Shown in pieces: positions 45,792 through 53,736 of a stretch of 64,000 nucleotides of DNA (position 1 is the stretch's first letter; every line of letters begins with the position of its first letter). The position numbers and the translations under genes are program-made. A model generated the notes under the pieces. That model saw only the letters and a program-made list of their open reading frames with translations, did not search any database and was not told where the DNA came from. Source of the DNA: Maricaulis maris_C (GTDB lineage Bacteria > Pseudomonadota > Alphaproteobacteria > Caulobacterales > Maricaulaceae). The stretch is from contig NZ_JAGDYT010000001.1 in the NCBI RefSeq assembly GCF_049116555.1, positions 434,001 through 498,000 on the forward strand, given 5' to 3'.

Positions 45792-46166
45792 ATGCGACCG
45801 GGATTCAGGGATCACTGGCACTATCACATGCGCGGCATGACGCCGTGGCGCTGGCTGAAGCTGGCCGGGATTGTGGTTCTGGTCGTTGCGGTCAGCCTGC
45901 TGATCTGGTCGCAGGAGACTTACTGGATCGACAAGACCCGGTGCGGCGTTGTTGAGGCGACCGTGATCCAGTCTGCCCAACGACCGCGGGCGTCAAAATG
46001 GTATCATACCGATACCGTTCAGCAGCAATTGGCCGAAACAGGCACTGGCGAGCGTTTCATGATCGCTCGTCCGGACATGGCGTTGCAGGTTGGTGACCCG
46101 GTTGCACTCCAGCTCTGGTGTGACGGGCAGGGTGAGACGATGTTTCTGGCCACATCCGCGTCTTGA
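45792..46166 (+). CDS. Single-span membrane protein of unknown function
   Basis: A 124-residue protein with one helix (L-A-G-I-V-V-L-V-V-A-V-S-L-L-I-W, ~22-41) after a basic N-terminus and a periplasmic-type C-terminal domain with two cysteines. GGGAGG (45781-45786) supports ATG 45792; the open frame further upstream is palindromic element B. No family recognised. Confidence 0.7.
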   Translation: MRPGFRDHWHYHMRGMTPWRWLKLAGIVVLVVAVSLLIWSQETYWIDKTRCGVVEATVIQSAQRPRASKWYHTDTVQQQLAETGTGERFMIARPDMALQVGDPVALQLWCDGQGETMFLATSAS

Positions 46167-46806
46167 GCCGCACCCGCCCTTCACCCCGCAAGCTGGCACA
46201 AAAAGGCGCCTCTTTCCCTCTCCCCCGGGAGAGGGTGGCCGGAGGCCGGGTGAGGGGCAAATCCCGGTGCCAGGGCGCTGATCCCCCTCATCCGCCGCTG
46301 CGCGGCACCTTCTCCCTGGGGAGAAGGACCTGCGGCCCCCTATAACCCCTCCCTTATCCCCGTTGTGCGCCCACCCAACCCCCTGCCAACACAGCAAAAC
46401 CCGAAAAAACCGCCTCACCTTGTCCGCCCCCCCTCTATTCGCCCGCATAATCGTTGGCGGTTCCCGGGACGGGAGGCGTTGGCCACGTCACTGATGTCCG
46501 GGAGCGAGCGGAGCCTGTCCGGGCGATCGATGTGACGATCGTGAGCGCTGGCAGGGCGTCCTCTCTTCGCGTCCGAGGGCACTAAACGACCGACCCGAGT
46601 ACGTGTGAGGATTGGAAACGGGGTGGAGACAGCCCGGGAAAACTCCGCCAGGCGGGATGTCACGATGTCACGCACTTACCCATACCGGTTACCGGCATCG
46701 CCGGCATCCCGCCTGCCTCCCATTTCTTCGGCGAACCCCGCGCGAAGCGCACACCCCTGTGCGCTCAACGGTGAGACAGCGCGGCTTCAAGACAAGGGAT
46801 CTCTCC
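46167..46806. other. Non-coding region with a third palindromic element
   Basis: About 640 bases with no supported gene. 46205-46332 is a palindromic element. The stretch 46440-46680 is mixed sequence with short palindromes (CGATCGATGTGACGATCG) and could include a leader or small RNA, but I see no specific signal. Confidence 0.5.
46205..46332. repeat. Third palindromic element
   Basis: Two hairpins bracket it: CCCTCTCCCCCGGGAGAGGG (46216-46235) and CCTTCTCCCTGGGGAGAAGG (46308-46327). Between them are the outward-facing GTGAGGGG and CCCCCTCA. The design resembles copies A and B, but the sequence is different. Confidence 0.7.
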
Positions 46807-47160
46807 ATGACACGACAGAACACGCCGCGAACCGCCAAGCGCTATTCGGGCGCTGCCCACGCCCGGGACAGCAATTCCATCACCGAGGAGGCGGACACGT
46901 TTGACGCCGTCCTCGCCAATTATGAACACGCGGCGCTGAAGCTGATGGTGCAATGCCTCTACCGGCAATTTCACGCCGGCGAGACGGCACAGGCCGTGCG
47001 CACCGCGACGGTCCTGCTCAAATCCATGCCGCCGGTGCGCCGCGGCAATATCTGGATCGACAGGCTGGAGCAGATCGAGGCGGCGCGCTCCGGCACCATG
47101 ACGCGGGAGGAGGAGGAGGCGTTCATCCTCGAGCCTTTTGCCCAGGTCATGACCCCGTGA
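46807..47160 (+). CDS. Small helical protein of unknown function
   Basis: A 117-residue hydrophilic protein. The N-terminal ~25 residues are polar and basic, and the rest is predicted helical (Y-E-H-A-A-L-K-L-M-V-Q-C-L-Y, E-T-A-Q-A-V-R-T-A-T-V-L-L). ATG 46807 follows AAGGGA. No family is recognised. The stop overlaps the possible small ORF at 47157 by 4 nt (GTGA). Confidence 0.6.
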   Translation: MTRQNTPRTAKRYSGAAHARDSNSITEEADTFDAVLANYEHAALKLMVQCLYRQFHAGETAQAVRTATVLLKSMPPVRRGNIWIDRLEQIEAARSGTMTREEEEAFILEPFAQVMTP

Positions 47161-47273
47161 CCCGGGGTCGTATCCTGAGTGTCTGGCGTCAGGAGGAGGA
47201 TGGCTGGACGCTCTCCCGCGATGGTCAAAAAGCGGCCCGTCGCGCTGACCGGATTTTAATTTTGTGGCGCTAG
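47157..47273 (+). CDS. Possible 38-aa small protein coupled to the upstream gene
   Basis: GTG 47157 overlaps the upstream stop (GTGA) and encodes a basic peptide with V-W-R-Q-E-E-D-G-W-T-L-S-R and A-R-R-A-D-R-I-L-I-L-W-R. The ribosome site is weak. The overlap and balanced composition make it plausible. It could instead be a fragment of a longer ancestral C-terminus. Confidence 0.3.
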   Translation: MTRGRILSVWRQEEDGWTLSRDGQKAARRADRILILWR

Positions 47274-47310
47274 ACGTGAGGCCGACACTCAACCGTTTCA
47301 GGACAGACCC

Positions 47311-47739
47311 ATGAAAACACTCTTCCTCACCAGCCTCGCCCTTGGCCTGCTCGCTCCCGCCGCGGTGGCGCAGGACGGCCCGGCCGGTCAGACCTTCCAG
47401 GCCGTCGCCACGCGCAACACAGACTTTGCCCGCGTGGGGGATACCGCGACGATCCGTTTGGAGTCCGGCGGACAGGTCACGGTCTCGGGTATCCAGGACG
47501 CGATGGGCAGCGACCCCTGGACCTCGGAGTGGGGTGAAGAGTCGAATGGGGAAATCTATGTCGACGCTGATATCTTCTGGATGGACCCCTGGGGCGAACG
47601 CCCCATCTGCCGCAGCTGGCCGGACTATCCGATTGGCGCCAACATCGAGTCAGTCGGCGGGGACTGGGAAGCGACCGGCGTGTGCTGGCTTGGCCCGGAC
47701 GGCGGCTCGCTGGCGTGGGACATCACGCGTATCGAATAG
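47311..47739 (+). CDS. Small secreted protein, family shared with 52695-53147
   Basis: A 142-residue secreted protein (signal L-T-S-L-A-L-G-L-L-A-P-A-A-V-A-Q). The mature part has V-T-V-S-G-I-x-D-A-M-G-x-D-P, D-x-D-I-F-W-x-D-P and C-x-S-W-P-D-Y-P-I-G plus a final C-W, all shared with the protein at 52695. The two cysteines probably form a disulfide. The family is not one I recognise. It is acidic, with no transmembrane segment. Confidence 0.75.
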   Translation: MKTLFLTSLALGLLAPAAVAQDGPAGQTFQAVATRNTDFARVGDTATIRLESGGQVTVSGIQDAMGSDPWTSEWGEESNGEIYVDADIFWMDPWGERPICRSWPDYPIGANIESVGGDWEATGVCWLGPDGGSLAWDITRIE

Positions 47740-47858
47740 CGGGGCCAGCCCGTTTGAGGGGCCGGAAAGCCGTCATGTCAGATGGTTGCAGTGGCCGCCG
47801 CAGACACGGTAGCGGATAGCCCGAAGGGCCGTGTCTCTCAGCGGCCCCTGCCAATGTC

Positions 47859-49154
47859 CTAGTGCGCCCGGGCTTCGGCCAGTGCGCGATCAAGTGCGTC
47901 CTCGGCGGCGACAGCGATATCAGGTGTCACTCCATTTCCGTCGATCCGGGTCCCGTCGCTGAGATAGAAGTCGGCGACTGGCAGGCGCAGGGAGAAGTCG
48001 GAGGGCAGGGGGAAGAAGTTGCTGGACAGCATTTCCCCGGCCGTGGTCTCGCCGATCAGGGTGGCGCGACCCGACATCTTGATCATGCCGACCAGGGCTT
48101 CCGAAGCGCTGGCCGTGCGCTCGCTGATCAGCACGTAAACATCGCCGTCGAATACGGTTTCGGCCGGATCGAGCGATGCGGCGGTGTAGCCGGTCGAGAT
48201 CAACTCGCCCATGACTTCCTGTTGTGAGCGGCCATTCATCACCGGCCGGACCTCCAGCAGCTCATTGCCGGGCAGGGTCTCGTTGTCACGCCACCAGGCA
48301 TTGGCAATGAAAGTCCCCAGCACCTGGCGCTCCTCAAGGATACGCGCGGCAACCGGGATGGCTGCGGCCGTGCCACCACCGTTCTCACGCAGGTCGACGA
48401 TCAGGCTGTGGGCACCGGAGTCGATGGCTGCGCTCATCGCGGCATCGATCTGCGCCTCGATCGCGATCCCGAAGAAACTGTCGATGGTGACCAGGGCGAT
48501 GCCCGGTTCCACAGCTTCGTGGCGGGCGACCGGACGGTCTTCGGCGGCGGCGTCGGCTTCGTCGAGCAGGCCTTCCATCGTGTTGAGCGGCCGCAGGATT
48601 TCATAGTGGGAGAAGAGCGAGCCATCCCAGTTCCGGTCAAAGCAATAGATGAGGCCGGCATCATCGGACACGGTGTCGATACAGGCCGTGAAACCCTGCC
48701 GGAACGTGGTGAATTCCGGCGTCTGGATCAGTCTCGGGTCATAGATCCAAGCGGTCGAGATCTGCTCCATCACGTCAACAAGGGCGGAATAGTCGCGCTC
48801 CGGAGCCGGGGCCTGCGCCTCCAGCTGCCACTCGCCGCGCAGCAGGCCACTGGTCGTCACGATGACCGGACCATCCGCTCCAACAACCAGTCGTGCTTCA
48901 TGGTGCCGGCCATCGGCAAAGGTCAGGGCGCCGGCACCCGTTTCGTCGAAGGTGAAGGCATACTGATCATTTCGGGCGCGCAGCCCGCCATCCGAGGCCT
49001 CGAAACTCAGTTGACCTTGCAGGGTGCCGTAATGGGCCGAGCTCAGGGTGAAGGTATACGTCCCTTCGGTCGGTAGCTGGGCTGTGGCGGCAGAGGCGAG
49101 CGAGAGCGCGCCGCCGGCCGCCAATACGGCCTGTACGAAAAGTGACTGAGACAT
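47859..49154 (-). CDS. Secreted S41-family (tail-specific-like) peptidase
   Basis: A 431-residue exported protein (signal A-V-L-A-A-G-G-A-L-S-L-A-S-A-A-T-A-Q). The S41 core is at ~215-430: L-I-V-D-L-R-E-N-G-G-G (251-261), the Ser motif T-A-S-A-S-E-A-L (347-354) and I-G-E-T-T-A-G-E-M (367-375). The Lys usual in CtpA-type enzymes is absent from the last motif, so it is closer to tricorn/IRBP-like members, or inactive. The N-terminal ~110 residues are beta-rich and unassigned. No PDZ domain seen. Confidence 0.82.
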   Translation of the reverse strand: MSQSLFVQAVLAAGGALSLASAATAQLPTEGTYTFTLSSAHYGTLQGQLSFEASDGGLRARNDQYAFTFDETGAGALTFADGRHHEARLVVGADGPVIVTTSGLLRGEWQLEAQAPAPERDYSALVDVMEQISTAWIYDPRLIQTPEFTTFRQGFTACIDTVSDDAGLIYCFDRNWDGSLFSHYEILRPLNTMEGLLDEADAAAEDRPVARHEAVEPGIALVTIDSFFGIAIEAQIDAAMSAAIDSGAHSLIVDLRENGGGTAAAIPVAARILEERQVLGTFIANAWWRDNETLPGNELLEVRPVMNGRSQQEVMGELISTGYTAASLDPAETVFDGDVYVLISERTASASEALVGMIKMSGRATLIGETTAGEMLSSNFFPLPSDFSLRLPVADFYLSDGTRIDGNGVTPDIAVAAEDALDRALAEARAH

Positions 49155-49325
49155 GTTCGATCCTCTGACTGTTGAACATGTCGGTGATGCGACTGGATAG
49201 GGATCCGGATGCGAGGAGCGGGAGGGACTGACCGCGCTCCTGTCCCGCCTTTCAGCAACCGCTTACGGTCCATTCATGCCTGTCTGCTAGGCAAACCGCT
49301 GACGGTCAGAACGGGAGAGCGTCAG

Positions 49326-49814
49326 ATGAAAATGCGGACAGGACGTGAGTCTAATTGGGTGGTGTGTGTGCTGGCTTGTTGCGGACTGGCGAGTGTCGGA
49401 CCCGGTGGCGCCGCACTGGCCTTTGAGGACGGGGCCACAGTCGGGCCCGAAGGGCAGGTCTACCGGGTGCATTTCAGCGACGTTCCTCCTGTCTATGGCG
49501 GAGCAATCTATTTCTCGTTCAGCGGGGGGATAATCGACAGCTATACGGAGGGCGGTATCGGCCAGGCCGACAGTCCCGGCGGGACGGGTAACTGGATCGG
49601 GTCAACCGGCGCGGTAACAATTTTCGGTGACCGGTCAGACCCCGATCCCGGCGACCCGATGCCGTCGGCTCCTGACCTGCAACTCCTTGCGGAAGGCGAG
49701 AGCGAAGTGAGCTGTGACCGCTGGCCACAGGTTGAGCCGGGCGCCAGCGTGGATCCGCAATCGCTGTGCTGGATCACCAGCGAATACGTGTTGTCTGTGG
49801 AACGCACGCAGTAG
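49326..49814 (+). CDS. Small secreted protein, distant relative of the 47311/52695 family
   Basis: A 162-residue exported protein; signal W-V-V-C-V-L-A-C-C-G-L-A-S-V. The mature N-terminus V-G-P-E-G-Q-V-Y-R-V recalls D-G-P-E-G-Q-V-F-E-A of the 52695 protein, and C-D-R-W-P then C-W-I echo the C-x-S-W-P and C-W of that family. The middle is Gly/Asp-rich. GGGAG precedes ATG 49326. Function unknown. Confidence 0.65.
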   Translation: MKMRTGRESNWVVCVLACCGLASVGPGGAALAFEDGATVGPEGQVYRVHFSDVPPVYGGAIYFSFSGGIIDSYTEGGIGQADSPGGTGNWIGSTGAVTIFGDRSDPDPGDPMPSAPDLQLLAEGESEVSCDRWPQVEPGASVDPQSLCWITSEYVLSVERTQ

Positions 49815-49976
49815 GCGTTGAGGCGGAGCTTCACGCCTGCCCCCTCTGGCTCGAAGCGTCGGACCGGAGCCGGGCTTGTCGGGGTGATCGCTAAAATTAT
49901 CCGGTCCGTCCATGCGCGATTTTAGGCTTTGAGTGTCAAGGTTTACGCAAGTCACACCAGATACGGGAACAGGCAC

Positions 49977-50360
49977 ATGATGAAAGCGGTATTGGGCGCA
50001 GCGGCGGCGGTTCTTCTGTCGGGCGCTCCAGCACTGGCCGAGGACGTCGTTCCCGGGCAGGTCGAGTATAATTTGACCTACGAGATCAGTCTCAACCTCA
50101 CCTTCTCAGCACCGGACCAGGTCGAGATGACCGTCCATCAGGCCTCGATTGCTGTCGACGTCGTCGATGGAGCCTGGGTTCCGGCCAGCGGCGGGGGCTA
50201 TAATATTACCCTCAATAGTGGCCAGCCGGACCCGGACGCCACCTATGCCGATATCGGCGAGGCGTTCGAGTACAATGTCGGCGAGTCCGACGGGTATGGC
50301 GGTGCACAGGACTGGAGGCCGGTTGGCGAGGTGTCTTTCCACCTGCCAGCGGGTTATTGA
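49977..50360 (+). CDS. Small secreted beta-rich protein
   Basis: A 127-residue secreted protein with a clear signal (A-V-L-G-A-A-A-A-V-L-L-S-G-A-P-A-L-A). The mature protein has alternating hydrophobic strands (Y-N-L-T-Y-E-I-S-L-N-L-T-F) and no cysteine. Two adjacent ATGs (49977, 49980) could start it. I recognise no family. Confidence 0.65.
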   Translation: MMKAVLGAAAAVLLSGAPALAEDVVPGQVEYNLTYEISLNLTFSAPDQVEMTVHQASIAVDVVDGAWVPASGGGYNITLNSGQPDPDATYADIGEAFEYNVGESDGYGGAQDWRPVGEVSFHLPAGY

Positions 50361-50389
50361 GCCGCTGAACGACGGTCCCGGCAGGCCAA

Positions 50390-50887
50390 TCAATCGGCTG
50401 GGTCTCGCCCGTCCTTGTCTGATCCGGATTTTTTCTCGTCCTCGGCGCCGCCCAGCGCCATGAAGGCTGCGGTCGCGATGAGGCCGCCGCCGACGAGTGC
50501 GATGAAGGGCAGGAGTTCCGGGTCCCAGCCGGCAAAGGTCTGCATCAGCGCGAGCCAGGTCATGATCACCACATAGACGGCGGCGGCGAGCAGGACCCGC
50601 TTCCATTCGTGCGTGATGAGTGGCTCGGCTGACGGCGCTGTGGTGTCAGCGGTCTCAAGGGACGTCGTGTCGTTGGCGGCCATGTCGGCGGTCTCCTCGT
50701 GGGACTGGATCAGGTCTCGCAATTGCGCCGAAGAGAGATCGAAACTGGCGGCCAGGGCGCGCACGGTTTCCAGGCTGGGCGTTTCACCGCGTTCGGCGCG
50801 CTGGATCGTGCGGTCACTCAATCCACTGATCGTGGCAAGCTGTTCCTGTGACCAGCCCTTTTCGAGGCGCAGTGATTTCAATCCCAT
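50390..50887 (-). CDS. XRE-family regulator with membrane-anchored C-terminus
   Basis: A 165-residue protein: an HTH_3 domain at ~1-60 (W-S-Q-E-Q-L-A-T-I-S-G-L-S-D-R-T-I-Q-R), a Thr/Ala/Glu-rich linker (~62-92), and two helices (~96-119, 125-146). Such HTH-plus-2TM proteins may sense a membrane signal. ATG 50887 starts the canonical M-G-L-K-S-L-R. No obvious target is adjacent; it is divergent from the GFA gene. Confidence 0.82.
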   Translation of the reverse strand: MGLKSLRLEKGWSQEQLATISGLSDRTIQRAERGETPSLETVRALAASFDLSSAQLRDLIQSHEETADMAANDTTSLETADTTAPSAEPLITHEWKRVLLAAAVYVVIMTWLALMQTFAGWDPELLPFIALVGGGLIATAAFMALGGAEDEKKSGSDKDGRDPAD

Positions 50888-51081
50888 CGGGTAACTCTCT
50901 TGTCTCGGCCAGGCCCGTGAAGGCCTGATTGCAGGGCGATGTCTAGTCGCCGGACGCCCTGTCGCCCACGACACGCGGGCGACAGGAAGGTGACAAGTGC
51001 AGTGCTCCGAGGCAAGTCGGCGTCGCTGGACAGCGATCAGGCCGGCCCGCACAATCGCGTTGGAACACCGGGGAAACCACC

Positions 51082-51573
51082 ATGACCGACGACACCGACC
51101 ACACCGGCTCGTGCTTTTGCGGCGAGGTTCAATATCGCCTGCGCCGGGATCCGATGATCGTGCATGCCTGTCATTGCCGGGACTGTCGCAAACAGACCGG
51201 TGGGCCCTATGCCATCAATGCGCTGATCGAACGGTCGGAGGTTGAGGTGATCGCCGGTGAACCTGTGCGGCATGAGCAGAAGACCGGCAGCGGCAAGCCG
51301 CATGACATCTGGCGCTGCGATGAGTGCGGCAGCGCGGTTTGGAGCGATTATGGTCGCCGCGAGGTGATGGTCTTCATCCGCGTCGCGACCCTGGATGACC
51401 CCGAGCGGTGTCCGCCTGATTTGCACATTTTCACGCGCAGCGCGCTTTCCTTCACAAAGATCCCGGCCGAGGCGCGACAATTCAGGGTCTTTTACGACAT
51501 GCAGGCCGAGTGGCCGGCCGAGTCGCTGGTGCGTTTTGACGCTTTGGGGACGCGGCGATTGGGCGCGGCCTAG
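51082..51573 (+). CDS. GFA/CENP-V family zinc protein
   Basis: A 163-residue protein of the glutathione-dependent formaldehyde-activating family. Zinc ligands are C-F-C (11, 13), C-H-C-R-D-C (30, 32, 35) and C-D-E-C (79, 82), the usual two-site pattern. Most such annotations in bacteria lack demonstrated formaldehyde activity. It overlaps the convergent homocysteine methyltransferase gene by 4 nt. Confidence 0.88.
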   Translation: MTDDTDHTGSCFCGEVQYRLRRDPMIVHACHCRDCRKQTGGPYAINALIERSEVEVIAGEPVRHEQKTGSGKPHDIWRCDECGSAVWSDYGRREVMVFIRVATLDDPERCPPDLHIFTRSALSFTKIPAEARQFRVFYDMQAEWPAESLVRFDALGTRRLGAA

Positions 51574-52499
51574 ACACACGCCTTGCAGATTTGCTCGATG
51601 TGGCGGTGATCCGTCCCGCAGCAGCCGCCCAGCACGGTCAAGCCGGGCACGGTCTCACGCAGTTGCCGATAGAGCGCGCCGAGCTCGACCGGGTCGCCGG
51701 ACTTCAGCTCGGTCGCATTGTCCAGCTCGGCATGGCTGAGCCGTGAGGCGTTGGCGCGAACACCGCCAAGGCGTTGCAACCAGGGCTCGCCACAGGCCAG
51801 GGCCTGGCGGAAGTGATCGGGATGGGCGCAATTGATCATGTAGCTGTCCGGCGCGGCATCGGTGGCACCGTCAACGCGCTGGATCGCGTCGCCAAGGGCT
51901 TCGCCACCCGGCAACCGTCCGTCGGTCTCGGTTGTGAAGCTGAGTGTGCAGGGCAGGCCGGCCGCCCTCGCCGCACGGGCGATGCCGATGGCTTCGTCGG
52001 AATGGGTCAGGGTCTGGGCGGTGAATGCGTCGGCGCCAGCCGCCTTGAAACTCTCGATCTGGGGGCGGTGATAGGCTTCGGCCTCCGAGGCGCCGGTTGG
52101 TCGGTCCGGATTGTAGGCGTCGCCCCGGGGTCCGACCGAGCCCCATACCGGCAGGGAGATGGATGCGGTTTGATGCCGGTCGCGCAGAGCCTGCATGAAG
52201 GCGATGGCGTCGCGATTGATACGGTCAAGCGAGGCCGCGTCATAGCCCAGCCGCACGCCCCAATCGGCACTCGCGCGCCAGGTCGGTGCACCGAGGATGA
52301 AGTCGAGGCCCTGCGTCGTGGCGACAGTCAGGTTGAGGTCCCAGTATTCCGTCAGCAATCGCCGACCGTCGGCGGTGTCCAACAGCGGAAAGGCGGCGAA
52401 GTCCGGCAACTCGACGCCGCGATCGAAAATCAGCCAGGTCTCCAGTCCACCGTCCGTGAGGACAGGGCGTGCGGGTGATCGCGAGGGGGCTGGCGTCAT
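51570..52499 (-). CDS. Homocysteine S-methyltransferase-family protein
   Basis: A 309-residue Hcy-methyltransferase-fold (TIM barrel) enzyme. The zinc ligands are Cys224 (I-N-C-A-H-P) and Cys293-Cys294 (G-G-C-C-G-T-D). N-terminal L-T-D-G-G-L-E-T is typical. It probably methylates homocysteine or a selenium/sulfur analogue with S-methylmethionine or a similar donor; the real substrate is unknown. Confidence 0.85.
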   Translation of the reverse strand: MTPAPSRSPARPVLTDGGLETWLIFDRGVELPDFAAFPLLDTADGRRLLTEYWDLNLTVATTQGLDFILGAPTWRASADWGVRLGYDAASLDRINRDAIAFMQALRDRHQTASISLPVWGSVGPRGDAYNPDRPTGASEAEAYHRPQIESFKAAGADAFTAQTLTHSDEAIGIARAARAAGLPCTLSFTTETDGRLPGGEALGDAIQRVDGATDAAPDSYMINCAHPDHFRQALACGEPWLQRLGGVRANASRLSHAELDNATELKSGDPVELGALYRQLRETVPGLTVLGGCCGTDHRHIEQICKACV

Positions 52500-52694
52500 G
52501 AAACGGGTCCGTTGGGCAGAGTGATGTGACCGAGGGTATAGGCGCGGCTCTGGGTCAAGGCGAGGCCGGATGGCGAGATTTCCGTTTGTTCGAATTTTAT
52601 CGATCTTCGGGCGGGTATCTTAAATTCCTTCACCTATTCATGCCCTTGAAGGGGGGCGACAGGTTTGTCGCCTGATAGATTGGGGAATGATGAC

Positions 52695-53147
52695 ATGGTG
52701 CGAACCGGATTGATGACGACGATGACCCTCGCCCTCGCCCTGACGGGCGGCGCGGCAGCTCTGGAGAGTGATGGACCGGAAGGCCAGGTCTTCGAAGCGA
52801 CGGGCGTCGCCACTTACGGCGATTGGGTGCGCTACACCGGACAGACCGCGACGATCACCTTTGACGGCGGCGGCAATGTCACGGTCAGCGGTATCACGGA
52901 TGCGATGGGAGAGGACCCGTTCACCGGCGCCTGGGTGGAGTTCTCCAACGGACGCATCCGCGTGGATCTGGACATATTCTGGCTCGATCCCGACGCGGCC
53001 GGTGAAGGCGCGCCGGAGTGCTACTCGTGGCCAGACTACCCGATCGGCGAACCGATCGAGGACGTCGGCGGGGAATGGGGGTCCGAGGGTACATGCTGGA
53101 CCGGCGGTGACGTTTCGCAGCGGTGGAACATCCGCCGGGTCGAGTAG
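52695..53147 (+). CDS. Small secreted protein, paralogue of 47311-47739
   Basis: A 150-residue exported protein (signal T-L-A-L-A-L-T-G-G-A-A-A-L). It shares D-G-P-x-G-Q-x-F, V-T-V-S-G-I-x-D-A-M-G-x-D-P, D-x-D-I-F-W-x-D-P, C-x-S-W-P-D-Y-P-I-G and G-x-C-W in the same order as the 47311 protein. GGGGAA precedes ATG 52695; an ATG six codons later is also possible. Function unknown. The paralogues are 5 kb apart with unrelated genes between. Confidence 0.75.
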   Translation: MVRTGLMTTMTLALALTGGAAALESDGPEGQVFEATGVATYGDWVRYTGQTATITFDGGGNVTVSGITDAMGEDPFTGAWVEFSNGRIRVDLDIFWLDPDAAGEGAPECYSWPDYPIGEPIEDVGGEWGSEGTCWTGGDVSQRWNIRRVE

Positions 53148-53237
53148 GCCATCAATCGACAAATCCCAGACTAAAAAAGACTGAAATCAAAAGCCGCCAT
53201 CGCCAATCGAGCGTGTGGTCACGGGAAGGACGACATC

Positions 53238-53612
53238 ATGATACGGACACTCATTCTTTCAGCCGGCGCCGCACTCCTCATGCAGGGCGGGGCTGTGGCC
53301 CAATCACAGGACGATCTCTCGGGTCTTCTGCCGGCCGTGCCGAATGTCCTCGACCTCCGGTCGGATTCGCGGCGGACGGTGCGGCATCAATCGCAGGGTC
53401 AGGCTGACAAGTTCGAGGGTGATCTGGCCGGAGCGCCGCGCCAGGTCGAGACACAAACCGCCCATTATGAGCGGGCGACCGCGCCCCTGCCAGCCGCGCA
53501 GCCGGTTGACCAGAAGGGGCGGGCAACTGCCAACCTGGTCATGACCGGTGGCGGTGAAGGGGACGCCGCGACCCAGTATTCATTCCATCTGGAAAACGTG
53601 AAACCGAACTAG
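53238..53612 (+). CDS. Small secreted protein of unknown function
   Basis: A 124-residue protein with signal peptide L-I-L-S-A-G-A-A-L-L-M-Q-G-G-A-V-A-Q. The mature part is polar, Gln/Asp/Arg-rich and cysteine-free, probably largely disordered. No family is recognised. It lies 90 bases downstream of the 52695 gene and could be co-transcribed with it. Confidence 0.58.
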   Translation: MIRTLILSAGAALLMQGGAVAQSQDDLSGLLPAVPNVLDLRSDSRRTVRHQSQGQADKFEGDLAGAPRQVETQTAHYERATAPLPAAQPVDQKGRATANLVMTGGGEGDAATQYSFHLENVKPN

Positions 53613-53736
53613 AGCCGGCCGCGGACGCCGCAAGCCACCAGGGCGCAAGGCCATGAATTATTAAGCTTGATCATCCATTATCCCGCCCGATTTGGTGTGG
53701 CCTAGCCACGAATGTCTGGGGCCCAGGGGTCATGTG

